Shown here: piece by piece, positions 30,196 through 41,185 of the stretch | Layout: every line of letters starts with the position of its first letter | Position numbering within the stretch: position 1 is the stretch's first letter | Assembly: GCA_021812285.1 (NCBI GenBank) | Contig: JAKAOH010000002.1 | Span: 1-64,000 of the forward strand | From: Acidobacteriota bacterium | Lineage (GTDB): Bacteria > Acidobacteriota > Terriglobia > Acidiferrales > UBA7541 | DNA length: 64,000 nucleotides | Direction: 5' to 3' | Made by a program: the position numbers and the translations under genes | Notes under the pieces: model-generated | Databases searched by the model: none | The model's input: the letters and a program-made list of their open reading frames with translations, nothing else | Told to the model about the DNA's origin: nothing

Positions 30196-33036
30196 CTATT
30201 CGACGTGGACGGGAATTTCGAACCGCCGAACGTTGAAGCCGCCGACGTAAAGCAGAAATCCGCGGCGAGTCCCCGTACCGAACTGGCTGGCGGGAACGCG
30301 GGCGGTCAGCGTGCGGCGCTCCCCGGGCAGGAGCGTGACGTAGTTGCCGCTCCAGAGAACGGGAACGGCGTCGAGGCCGTCGCTCGCACGGGCGAGCCGC
30401 AAACGAATGAAAAAGGCGAGATGCGAAGTGGGATTGTGGAGCGTGACGCGGACGACGCGACCTGAGCCTGCGCGGCGTTCGCTCGCATACGCGTACAGCT
30501 TCGCCGCGGGCAGGGTTTCGAGGCCGGTGAGATCGGCGTAGGCGGTCGCGGGAGTCAGGTAATAGTGGGCTTTGGCGGTATTCCAGGCGTCGGGCTGCGT
30601 GGAAAGCCAGTAGAAATTGCGGCTGACGATGCGACCGAACCGATTGCGCAAAACGAGATCGAGGAAATAGGTGCGCGAAAGATTCGCCGGCGCGGGTACG
30701 GTGAGAACGCGGCGAACGGCGTCGGGAGCGAGCGCCAAGGCGGCGTGCCGGCGCCAGAGGATTTTGAGGTCGAGATTGTAAAGCGTGGCTTCGGCTTCCA
30801 GTCGCCCTGACGGATGGCGCAAGCGGCTGGATGCATAGATTCCTGCGTCCGCGTAGTCGTACAGAATATGAAGCGGCTCGTTGGCTTTTTTTACGCCGTA
30901 ATAGCCGCCGCCGGGAACCAGATAGTAATCCCACAAATGCCAGTAGTTGGAGGGCCAGGCGTTATTGAGCATCCATTGAATGACGCCGGTGGCCTTGTAG
31001 CGATTGGTGGAATACGCCTCGTACATGGCGCGTTCGCCTTCGTAGGCCATGAGTTGCGCCTTGCGCAGGTAATCGCCGAGGGATGTCGCGTTGCCGTAGC
31101 GTGCGTCGAGCGCCTGATTGAAGGCGTCGAGCGTGGTGAATTTGCCGCTGGCGTTGTGGAAATTCCAGGTGTCGTTGATCGGCCAGAGGTCGCGCCGCGG
31201 CAGGGTGCGTTCGAGGCTTTCCCGCTCCATCGGCGCGGGACCGGGACCGGTTTCCGTATTGAATCCCCAGGCGCCGCCGTGCGTTTTGTCTTTCCACCAA
31301 TAGGCCGGCGCGACCCAGTTGTAGGGGCCGGTCATCTTCACGCCGGTCGGTCCGCTGACCGACGTTGTGCGCGCGGACGCGGAAGAAAGAATCGGGTTCG
31401 GCCAATCGAGCAAATCAAGGATCCCGAGGTACATCTGTTCTATCGCGGCGGGCGGAGGGTTGTCGCTGCCATTGAGCCAGACGAGCAGGCTGGGGTGGTT
31501 TCGCAGGCGGCGAATCTGGCTGGTGAGCGATTGCGCGGCGATCTGTTGCGTAGCCTGCGTCCACGAGCTCCACTCTTCCCATTCGCTGCAGCAGCACCAG
31601 CCGGCGAAGACGAGAATCCCTTCGCGGTCGGCGAGGCGGAAGAACGCGTTGTCTATGAGTTTTCCTTCCAAGCGAATCGTGTTGAGGCCGAGATTGTGGA
31701 CGTAACGCATCTCGGCGAGCGTGCGCGCGGGATCGAAGCGGAGCAGCATGTCCGGCGCCCAGCCGCCGCCGCGAATGAAAATTGGCTCGCCATTCACGAA
31801 AAATTCACGCGCGCCGTAGGAATTCAGCTTCGACGTGATTTGGCGAATGCCGAACTGGAGCGTTTGCCTATCGGAGACGGAGCCGGCGACGCGGAAATCG
31901 AGCGTGAGGCGATAGAGATTTGGCTTCCCGAGTTCCCACGGCCACCAGAGGCGGGGACGGGCGAAGCGAAGCTGCGGGAAATCTTTCGGGGTGAAACCGA
32001 GGCGCTCGGTTCCGGAGGCGGCGAGCGTCACTTTGCGTTGGAATTTCACCGTTCCGATCGTACCTTCGATCACTCCGGAAACCGGTTGGGCCGTTGCATT
32101 GCGGAGCGTCGCGGTGACGGTGAGTGCGGCGCTGGGATGCGCGCCGAGCGTGAGCGCGGAAACGATGTGCGGATAGCGGATTTCGACCGAACCCGTCGCT
32201 GTGATGTACACGCTGCGCCAGATGCCCATATCTTTGTCCGGCGGCGTGGGATTCCAATCCACCCAGTTCAGCGCGAGATCCCGGGGTGTGGGCGGGAAAA
32301 TTTCCACGGCAAGGATGTTTTTTGCGCCGGGACGGGCGGCCTGGGTGATATCGAACGCGAAGGTGCGAAACGCTCCGGCCATCTCCTGGGAGCCCACGAT
32401 CTTTTGACCGTTGAGCCAGACGCTGGCGCGGTAGTTGACGCCGTTGAAATTGAGCGCGAGTTGGCGACCGCGGTCGGAAGCGGGCAGTGAAAACTCGGTG
32501 CGATACCACCAGGGCACGCGAAACGGGCTGTCCTTTGGCATATCGAGATGCGTGAAGATTGCGCCGATGGGATATTCGGTACCGGGAATCAGGCGGAGAT
32601 TTTTGGCGTAGTAGGGATCGGGAAAAACTTTGTCGCGGACCAGCGCGGCGAGCACGGTGGTGGGAACGGAAGCGGGATACCAGCCCTTTGGCGTGAGTTC
32701 GCCGGTGGAAATGGCCCCGCCATCCGCTTCCACTTTTGCGGACGACTGGATTTGCCAGCCATCGGAGAGGAGGAGTTCTTGCGCCGCGGTTTCGTCGGCC
32801 GTGGCGGGAATGGGAATCGGAGCCGTAGCGGCGGGAGGCGTGACGGCTGTTTGCGGCGCCGCGGAGGTGGCTGGCTTCTGCGCTTGCGCGGCGGCCTGGC
32901 TGGCCGCAGTCCCCGTCTGGCGCTTTCGCGCGGCGCTCGCTGCGCCGGCAATCATCGCCACGGCGATCGCGGCGACGACGATCGAACTGGCGGAGCGAGG
33001 TCTGTTTCGTTTTGAGCGGGCTGCGATTTTCTTCAT
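30196..33036 (-). CDS. Glycoside hydrolase family 2 protein, exo-beta-D-glucosaminidase (CsxA)-like
   Basis: N-terminal signal/TM; FRVPWWYRTEFSLPASDRGRQLALNFNGVNYRASVWLNGQKI; FFVNGEPIFIRGGGWAPDMLLR; LRNHPSLLVWLNGSDNPPP; GGAWGFNTETGPGPAP. Confidence 0.85.
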   Translation of the reverse strand: MKKIAARSKRNRPRSASSIVVAAIAVAMIAGAASAARKRQTGTAASQAAAQAQKPATSAAPQTAVTPPAATAPIPIPATADETAAQELLLSDGWQIQSSAKVEADGGAISTGELTPKGWYPASVPTTVLAALVRDKVFPDPYYAKNLRLIPGTEYPIGAIFTHLDMPKDSPFRVPWWYRTEFSLPASDRGRQLALNFNGVNYRASVWLNGQKIVGSQEMAGAFRTFAFDITQAARPGAKNILAVEIFPPTPRDLALNWVDWNPTPPDKDMGIWRSVYITATGSVEIRYPHIVSALTLGAHPSAALTVTATLRNATAQPVSGVIEGTIGTVKFQRKVTLAASGTERLGFTPKDFPQLRFARPRLWWPWELGKPNLYRLTLDFRVAGSVSDRQTLQFGIRQITSKLNSYGAREFFVNGEPIFIRGGGWAPDMLLRFDPARTLAEMRYVHNLGLNTIRLEGKLIDNAFFRLADREGILVFAGWCCCSEWEEWSSWTQATQQIAAQSLTSQIRRLRNHPSLLVWLNGSDNPPPAAIEQMYLGILDLLDWPNPILSSASARTTSVSGPTGVKMTGPYNWVAPAYWWKDKTHGGAWGFNTETGPGPAPMERESLERTLPRRDLWPINDTWNFHNASGKFTTLDAFNQALDARYGNATSLGDYLRKAQLMAYEGERAMYEAYSTNRYKATGVIQWMLNNAWPSNYWHLWDYYLVPGGGYYGVKKANEPLHILYDYADAGIYASSRLRHPSGRLEAEATLYNLDLKILWRRHAALALAPDAVRRVLTVPAPANLSRTYFLDLVLRNRFGRIVSRNFYWLSTQPDAWNTAKAHYYLTPATAYADLTGLETLPAAKLYAYASERRAGSGRVVRVTLHNPTSHLAFFIRLRLARASDGLDAVPVLWSGNYVTLLPGERRTLTARVPASQFGTGTRRGFLLYVGGFNVRRFEIPVHVE

Positions 33037-33170
33037 GACGTCCTTTGCCTTGCGATCGCGACGGTCCGGGCGACCTAGCCGCGTATTGTAATGCGGTCGA
33101 GGCGCGCGCAAACTGGGAATCGGCTCGCGCGGCGCTTGCCAGCGGGCCGGCGAGCGGGGAGAATTTTCGC

Positions 33171-33719
33171 ATGGCACACCGATTCGAGACGTCTTGCCTG
33201 AAGGATTCGATCGATCTGTTCCGCTATTACAAGAAACTGGGTGAGCGGGCGATGGCGCAAACGCCGGATGAGGGGCTGTTCGCTTCGCTCGATCCGGAAT
33301 CGAATTCCATCGCGATCATCGTGAAGCATCTGGCGGGAAACATGAAGTCGCGCTGGACGGATTTTCTTACAAGTGACGGTGAGAAAGCGGACCGGAACCG
33401 CGACACCGAATTCGAGAATCCGCCGGCGACGCGCGAGGAGGTGATGGCGCTGTGGGAAAAGGGGTGGGCGTTGGTTTTCGCGGCGCTCGAGCCGCTGACC
33501 GACGCCGATCTTGCGCGGAGCGTGCCGATTCGCGGTGAACCGCATTCGGTGACGCAGGCAATTCACCGGCAAATGGCGCATTACGCCTATCACGTGGGGC
33601 AGATCGTTTATATAGCGCGGCATTACGCGGGCGAACATTGGCAATCGCTTTCCGTGCCGCGCGGGAAATCGGAGCAGTTTACCGCTGACGTGCATGCGGG
33701 ACGCACGTCGCAACGCTGA
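33171..33719 (+). CDS. DinB-superfamily / DUF1572 protein
   Basis: MAHRFETSCLKDSIDLFRYYKKLGERAMAQT...IAIIVKHLAGNMKSRWTDFLTSDGEK...MAHYAYHVGQIVYIARHYAGEHWQSLSVPRGKSEQF. Confidence 0.85.
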   Translation: MAHRFETSCLKDSIDLFRYYKKLGERAMAQTPDEGLFASLDPESNSIAIIVKHLAGNMKSRWTDFLTSDGEKADRNRDTEFENPPATREEVMALWEKGWALVFAALEPLTDADLARSVPIRGEPHSVTQAIHRQMAHYAYHVGQIVYIARHYAGEHWQSLSVPRGKSEQFTADVHAGRTSQR

Positions 33720-33759
33720 CGGGAAACGCGTGGCGCAAGCGAAGCGACAGAACGGCAGG

Positions 33760-34329
33760 ATGGCCGTGGGCAAGCGGGTGACGGACGGTAAGGCGGAATT
33801 CCTGAAGGACGCGAGACGGCGGCTGAACAATCAGTTGCTGCCGCAGATCGTGCGCTGCCTGGCGCTGCTTTCCGACGAGGATATCTGGTGGCGGCCGAAC
33901 GACGCTTCGAACAGCGTGGGAAATCTGGTGCTCCACCTATCGGGGAACGTGCGGCAGTGGATTATTTCCGGGGTGGGCGGCGCTGCGGACGTGCGGCATC
34001 GGGACAAGGAATTTTCCGAGCGCGGTCCGCTCCCCAAGCGCGGCTTGGCCGCGCTGCTGCGCGCGACAGTGCGCGAAGCAGGAAGCGTGCTGGTTCGCGT
34101 GCCGCCGGATTCGCTCGGCGAGCCGTTCAGCCGGCAGGGATTCGAGATGACGCGGATCGAGGCGATCGCGCGCGTGGTGGAGCATTTTGCCTATCACACC
34201 GGCCAGATCGTCTATTTCACGAAATCGCGCCTTGGGCGCGACCTCCAGTTCACGCACCTGCCGCCGGCGCGGAAGGTGCGGAAGGCCGGCAAAGCGCGGC
34301 GAACGGCAAAGCCGAAACGCAAACGCTGA
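33760..34329 (+). CDS. DinB-superfamily / DUF1572 protein (second copy)
   Basis: SVGNLVLHLSGNVRQWIISGVGG...HRDKEFSERGPL...VVEHFAYHTGQIVYFTKSRLGRDLQF; same layout as 33171-33719. Confidence 0.82.
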   Translation: MAVGKRVTDGKAEFLKDARRRLNNQLLPQIVRCLALLSDEDIWWRPNDASNSVGNLVLHLSGNVRQWIISGVGGAADVRHRDKEFSERGPLPKRGLAALLRATVREAGSVLVRVPPDSLGEPFSRQGFEMTRIEAIARVVEHFAYHTGQIVYFTKSRLGRDLQFTHLPPARKVRKAGKARRTAKPKRKR

Positions 34330-34359
34330 TTCACTCGAACAAATTGGGATAGTAGCCGG

Positions 34360-36282
<1,923 letters not shown>

Positions 36283-36906
36283 TCAGCGAGATCATTTTTC
36301 CAGGGTGTCACTTTTTGAGGCACTTTTGAGTGGACTTTTGCGCGCGAAACGGCCGCGCCTGGCACGCAGCCCATGTCCGCCGCAGCCCGCGAAGCGCTTG
36401 CCCGGATCGCGAAATCGCTCTGCAAGGCGGAGGGTGTCACTCGCGGGACCTGGCAAAATGGGTTTCTTTCTCCCGTTATGCCCGTATTTTCAATGGAATA
36501 CGCCCAACTGGGTGGACGATGGAGGGCGTCACGAGAGCGGTGTTTTGATTCTTCCCGAATCGCTCGAAAGCCGCATTGGTATTGGGGATTTGTTGACCGA
36601 GCGGATTTGGGCCGGTCACCCTGGGGCTTTGCCACTCGCGTGGGCTCGAATGGAACGGTGACGGAAGTTCGGACCATGAGTTTGCTTCTCCACCTGCTCC
36701 CCGGCATGAGGTGCTTCCTCCTTTGCGCGGGTGATCGGCCACCTTTTTTCAGCACGCGACGACATTTTCGCGCGATGCGACTCGGAGCGCGAGGGGTGGG
36801 TCTACGTAAGGAGGCGAGGGGGATTTGCGGCTGGGCGACGCGGGGCTCTCTTTCCGCTGTGTTGAGGATGATCGGTGGCTTGTCTGGCGCAGCTGCGGAG
36901 GACGCA

Positions 36907-36923
36907 GCAGGCTGGAAGCCTGC
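36907..36923. repeat. REP-like palindrome GCAGGCT-GGA-AGCCTGC
   Basis: Exact 7-bp inverted repeat with 3-bp loop, followed by GCTAC; lies in low-coding segment. Confidence 0.55.
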
Positions 36924-37289
36924 GCTACCCGGCCACCCGGCGCTCAGGGTCGAGGGAAAGTGTCCGCTTCCAGGTTGGGCCGCCAGTCTCACGGGGCACC
37001 GTATGCTCCCCCGGACAACCCAACAAAACTGTAGGCCACGAGTCTCCGATGGAACAGTGGTTGGCGCGCTTGCGAAGGCCTCAGACGCGGACGAACTCAC
37101 GTGCAAGTGGATCCGGAACTCGCCGTTCAGATGCCTACCGGCCCAGCACAGACAAACACCGGCCGCGTTGGCTTACAGGGGGCTGGATGCAAGAGAAGGC
37201 CGCTCCCTTGGGGAAGGAGTGTTCTCTCTTGGCTTCCCCTTTTGTGGGACGCGGCGTCGGGGGGGTCGGGGCCTTGGGTGCGCACAGAG

Positions 37290-37742
37290 TCATTTCCTCC
37301 TGGCCTGGGACTCCGGGGGTGTCGCGGCCGGTTTGTCAGCGCGCCCGGTCGTTCGTCCCCGGCAGATGTCGAGGGTGAGGTAGTGGGCTCTGGGGCTCCC
37401 CTTGGGTGCTGCGTGCAACTTGACGCCCGGCGGCAGGAGCGGCCCCAGGGCAAGGCCTGCGAAAAAATGGGCCGGGAGCAGAAGTACAAGGGCGGCGATG
37501 GCTGCGGCGAGGGCGAAAGCGGTTCCCCGGAACCCCGCGGCCCATGCCGCGAGCGCGGAGCAAAGAAGCCAAAGCGCATGCGGGATCCACGCGTGGGGGA
37601 CGTGGGCTTCCAGGGCAGCGTGGCATGCGGGGCAGAGGAAGCCGCGCAGGTCTCTGGGACTTAGCTGGTCCAGGTCGAGGGTCCCGCCGCACTGCGGGCA
37701 CCTTAGGGGCCTCCCCCGCTGGACGCGGGTTAGCCGGTTCAT
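37290..37742 (-). CDS. Hypothetical zinc-ribbon membrane protein
   Basis: MNRLTRVQRGRPLRCPQCGGTLDLDQLSPRDLRGFLCPACHAALEAHVPHAWIPHALWLLCSALAAWAAGFRGTAFALAAAIAALVLLLPAHFFAGL: two CPxC pairs then hydrophobic segments. Confidence 0.55.
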   Translation of the reverse strand: MNRLTRVQRGRPLRCPQCGGTLDLDQLSPRDLRGFLCPACHAALEAHVPHAWIPHALWLLCSALAAWAAGFRGTAFALAAAIAALVLLLPAHFFAGLALGPLLPPGVKLHAAPKGSPRAHYLTLDICRGRTTGRADKPAATPPESQARRK

Positions 37743-38047
37743 TTTCTCGCGGCGCATGCGTGTTGGGATCATACCTCGGAGCGAGCGATTGCGTAATGAC
37801 TCTCGCGTTTGAGTGGGCCTCGAAAAGGCGGCAGCCCGGCCAGAATCCGCACCCTTTGCGGACGGCGCAAAGATTGCGGCACCCACAGATGCAAAGTCAA
37901 CGGCGAACGGCTGGCCGAGTCCGCTTTGGGGTGTCGGAAAGAGAGCGCTCGTCACACGAGTTGCAGATGGCGCGGGGTGCGGCGCCCGAAGGGCCCCACG
38001 TTTGGCTAGCGCCGAGCATGTGGCGCCCGGCTCATCCTCAACAGCAG

Positions 38048-38066
38048 GGCCGCCTGACAGGCGGCC
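38048..38066. repeat. REP-like palindrome GGCCGCCTG-A-CAGGCGGCC
   Basis: Exact 9-bp inverted repeat with 1-bp spacer. Confidence 0.55.
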
Positions 38067-38091
38067 TGTTGAACCATTCCGGGAAGCTTGG

Positions 38092-38739
38092 CTAGGTTGC
38101 CGGTTCCAGCGCCTTCTCGTCGAACCACACCTTCTCGGCAACGGAGAAGTTGAACCTGAAGCCATCCGGCAGGGCCAGATACCTGGCTAGATCAGGGCGC
38201 GCCGCTGTGACGTGATAAGTGTGCTCGTGACGCAGCGACTTGATATTCCCGTCGTAGAGGTCGGTGGTGATCCACCAGCCCGACATGTGATCTGGCGACG
38301 GATAGCGGATGCCTTGTGCCGGAAGCCCTTTCAGCACACCCGCCGAGACAACGGTCAGCTCGTCTGGCCTCGGGGGGCTAAAGGCCGCCTTGTGCTGGTG
38401 GCAGACGAAGTGCTGATCCCTCCAGTAGCCGAGCGTCAGGTCTCCCCCCTTAACGAACGTGGAAGCGTCGGCACTGTATTCCCAGGTTTCCAGACAGTCC
38501 CCCTGCTCCGCTTCCTGGAACTTCACAAGCCAGTAGCCATAGGCCATCGTTTCGCCTGGCTTGATTTGCTTTCCAGAACTCAACAGGTAATTCGAGGCGA
38601 ACTCCAAAAACCTCTCGGCTTCCTCTATCAAGCGCGCCTCAAAATCGATGGAAATCTCCGAGTGCCCCGACGCTTTTAGACCTTCGGTGCAAACCGTGAA
38701 ACGGTGATCTGATTGCTGTACTTTGACGAAATCGACCAT
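38092..38739 (-). CDS. Hypothetical protein, 215 aa
   Basis: MVDFVKVQQSDHRFTVCTEGLKASGHSEISIDFEARLIEEAERFLEFASNYLLSSGKQIKPGETMAYGYWLVKFQ...: balanced composition unlike surrounding shadow ORFs. Confidence 0.72.
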   Translation of the reverse strand: MVDFVKVQQSDHRFTVCTEGLKASGHSEISIDFEARLIEEAERFLEFASNYLLSSGKQIKPGETMAYGYWLVKFQEAEQGDCLETWEYSADASTFVKGGDLTLGYWRDQHFVCHQHKAAFSPPRPDELTVVSAGVLKGLPAQGIRYPSPDHMSGWWITTDLYDGNIKSLRHEHTYHVTAARPDLARYLALPDGFRFNFSVAEKVWFDEKALEPAT

Positions 38740-38872
38740 GCCTAAATCCTACTGTGGTGGTTGCGGTTTTGGAGGCGGGCGGCCCGTGCTGTCCGGGATT
38801 TCGCACCAGGGCCCATCTCGCCCGGCATGATAGCACCGGGGCGCCCGGCGGCGGAACATGTGCGGCGAGTGT

Positions 38873-38890
38873 GCCGGGCTTAAGCCCGGC
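38873..38890. repeat. REP-like perfect 18-bp palindrome GCCGGGCTTAAGCCCGGC
   Basis: Exact palindrome followed by GCTACAC, immediately upstream of the RAYT relic. Confidence 0.65.
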
Positions 38891-38906
38891 GCTACACATC
38901 CGAAGC

Positions 38907-39071
38907 CGCCGCGTGGCGCGTTCGTACAGGTTCGGTCTGGTCGGATACGTGGTCGTACCGGGGCACGTTCACCTGCTCATCTCTGAACCGGCACGCGCCA
39001 CGCCTTCAGCCGTGCTGAAGATGCCGAAGCAGCGCGTCTCACGCCGGCTTAGGCGATCGGACTCGACCTGA
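38907..39071 (+). pseudogene. Relic of a REP-associated tyrosine transposase (Y1/IS200-like RAYT)
   Basis: In frame: RVARSYRFGLVGYVVVPGHVHLLISEPARATPSAVLKMPKQRVSRRLRRSDST*, containing the HUH-type HVHLL motif (38964-38978) in the characteristic GYVVMPEHVHLLISEP context; N-terminal part and catalytic-Tyr region not found. Confidence 0.7.
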
Positions 39072-39197
39072 TCGATTGGAAAAAGCAGGGGCCACACAGG
39101 ATCACCGAAAAAGGGCCTCACGCTCACAGGCCGGGCCTGGGGCACCCGTAAAAGCGCAAGAGCAAAGTCGCGAGCCTGGGCCGCGCGCCGGATGCGG

Positions 39198-39950
39198 TTA
39201 CTTCGCCAGGCGATTGAGGACGCGCTGGACGTCTTCGGGGACGTCGATCGAGAGCGAATCGTATTCGGATTGCGCGATACGAATCGGGACGCCGTTTTCG
39301 AGCCAGCGCAGCTGCTCGAGCTGCTCGGCGCGTTCGAGTTCGCCCGGCGGAAGAGTGGGAAATTCGAGCAGGGCGTCGCGGCGGAACGCGTAGAGCCCGA
39401 TGTGCTTGAAATAACGCGGAACGAAATCCTCCTCGGCGTCGCGCAACCAGGGGATGGGCGCGCGAGAGAAATAGAGCGCATTGCCGTCGAAATCCATCAC
39501 CACTTTCACGACGTTGGAATCGCCGAGCGGGCCGGGCTCGCGAATCGGCGTCGCAATCGTCGCCACGCGCACGTCGGAATCTTCAGCGAGCGCCGCGACG
39601 GCGAGGTCAATGGACTGGGGATCGAGCAGCGGCTCATCGCCCTGAACGTTGACGAAAATGTCCGCGTCCACGTGGGAGGCGATTTCGGCCAGGCGCTCGG
39701 TGCCCGAGCGATGCGTGGAGCGGGTCATCATCGCTTCGCCGCCGAAACCGCGCACGGCACGGGCGATCCGTTCGTCGTCAGTCGCCACGATGACGCGGGA
39801 AACCGTTTGCGCGGCGCGGGCGCTCTCGACTACGCGCTCGATCATCGTTTTGCCGGCGAGATCCACGAGCGGTTTGCCGGGAAAGCGCGTGGAGGCGTAG
39901 CGCGCGGGAATGACGGCGACGGCTTTGGGCTGGGGCGAGGAATTGGTCAT
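39198..39950 (-). CDS. kdsB: 3-deoxy-manno-octulosonate cytidylyltransferase
   Basis: AVIPARYASTRFPGKPLVDLAGKTMIERV, RSGTERLAEIA, DIFVNVQGDEPLLDPQSID, KHIGLYAFRRDALLEFPTLPPGELERAEQLEQLRWLENGV. Confidence 0.95.
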   Translation of the reverse strand: MTNSSPQPKAVAVIPARYASTRFPGKPLVDLAGKTMIERVVESARAAQTVSRVIVATDDERIARAVRGFGGEAMMTRSTHRSGTERLAEIASHVDADIFVNVQGDEPLLDPQSIDLAVAALAEDSDVRVATIATPIREPGPLGDSNVVKVVMDFDGNALYFSRAPIPWLRDAEEDFVPRYFKHIGLYAFRRDALLEFPTLPPGELERAEQLEQLRWLENGVPIRIAQSEYDSLSIDVPEDVQRVLNRLAK

Positions 39951-40028
39951 CGGTTCGAGCGTTCAGGCTCCGCGCGTTGATGGTAGCACGGCGCGCCAAA
40001 GGAGCGGGTGGGAGGGCCTGCCGATCGG

Positions 40029-41156
40029 TCAGTGATTGGACCGAGGAGTGGGCCAGCCGGGGAGGACGAAAACCACGCCGCGGGCGTAGTTCATCTTGCC
40101 GGTTGCGTTCAAATTCAATTCATCGAGAGGAATTGCGCCGCGCTGGCCGGTGACGCTGATGTAATGGAGCATCCAGTCGCGGCCGAGCCAATAGCGCGTG
40201 GCGAGCACCGTGGCGCCGGACATGGCGACGAGGGCGACGGGTGGGCCGGCGGGCGTGGCGGCGGGAAAAGGAGGTGGTTGCAGCGGCGCGGCTTCCACGC
40301 GAAAAGACGAAGGATTCGTCAAGAGGCCGGGAAGGCCGCCGGCGGTCAATCGCTTCCAGCGATCGAACGGAGATTCGGGCGGAAAAAGACCGGCGTTCCA
40401 CTTCATCCACTCCGGCGTGAATTGGACGAGCAGGCCGGGAACGAATTCGGGAACGAAGCTGGGCTCGTTGACGAATGGCGGAGGGGCGTACAGGCCCCAG
40501 GGATAAAAAGCCGGGTTGATCGTTTCGTTGTTGGGATCGAAGCAGATCGAGCCGGTATTGAACAGTACGCTGTCAGGCGAGCAGTAGAGATGCGGAATGA
40601 CGATGGGCTGCGAGGCGAGCGGGGCCGATTCAATAGATGAGGCGCCAAGCGAGAGCGGCGGAATTGGCGTGGCAAGCGGACTCACCAGCAGCGGTGAAGT
40701 TCCAAGAGGCGCGACGTGCGGCGGTCGCATGAGCAAGCGCGGCGATTCCGGCGGCGGACGAAACAGATCCGGATGAGATGGAGCAACAGGTGCGGATAAG
40801 CCAAATGGCGGAGGGCCGGCTGACGTGAGATTACCCGTTGGCGCCGGGGAGATGATGATGGGCTGAACGGCGCGAATGGCCGGCGCGACGGGGCGAATCG
40901 TCAAAACGCCCGGCGAAACCGGCGGATGCAAAACCGGCGCGCGCAGAACCGGCGGCGGAGTGACCCCAGGAATGCGAACGGGAGTGACGGGAACGGGCGG
41001 CGGGGGCGCGACAGGGCGAATGACGGTGCCGCGCGGAGCGCCTTGCACAGCGGTTTGCGCGAGGAGCGGCGCGGCGCAGAAAGGCGCGCAAGAAAGCACG
41101 GCCATCGCGGCCATGGCGGAGCGGAAGGAAATTCGGAGACGAGAGCCGCGTGCCAT
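40029..41156 (-). CDS. Secreted proline-rich protein of unknown function
   Basis: Signal-like N-terminus; Pro-rich VIRPVAPPPPVPVTPVRIPGVTPPPVLRAPVLHPPVSPG; C-terminal block ATRYWLGRDWMLHYISVTGQRGAIPLDELNLNATGKMNYARGVVFVLPG. Confidence 0.75.
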   Translation of the reverse strand: MARGSRLRISFRSAMAAMAVLSCAPFCAAPLLAQTAVQGAPRGTVIRPVAPPPPVPVTPVRIPGVTPPPVLRAPVLHPPVSPGVLTIRPVAPAIRAVQPIIISPAPTGNLTSAGPPPFGLSAPVAPSHPDLFRPPPESPRLLMRPPHVAPLGTSPLLVSPLATPIPPLSLGASSIESAPLASQPIVIPHLYCSPDSVLFNTGSICFDPNNETINPAFYPWGLYAPPPFVNEPSFVPEFVPGLLVQFTPEWMKWNAGLFPPESPFDRWKRLTAGGLPGLLTNPSSFRVEAAPLQPPPFPAATPAGPPVALVAMSGATVLATRYWLGRDWMLHYISVTGQRGAIPLDELNLNATGKMNYARGVVFVLPGWPTPRSNH

Positions 41157-41185
41157 TCAAATCCCCGCAGGGTGGTATCCGGCGC

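Noticed and set aside
30814-32490. 558-aa plus-strand ORF
   Set aside because: Antisense shadow of the GH2 gene.
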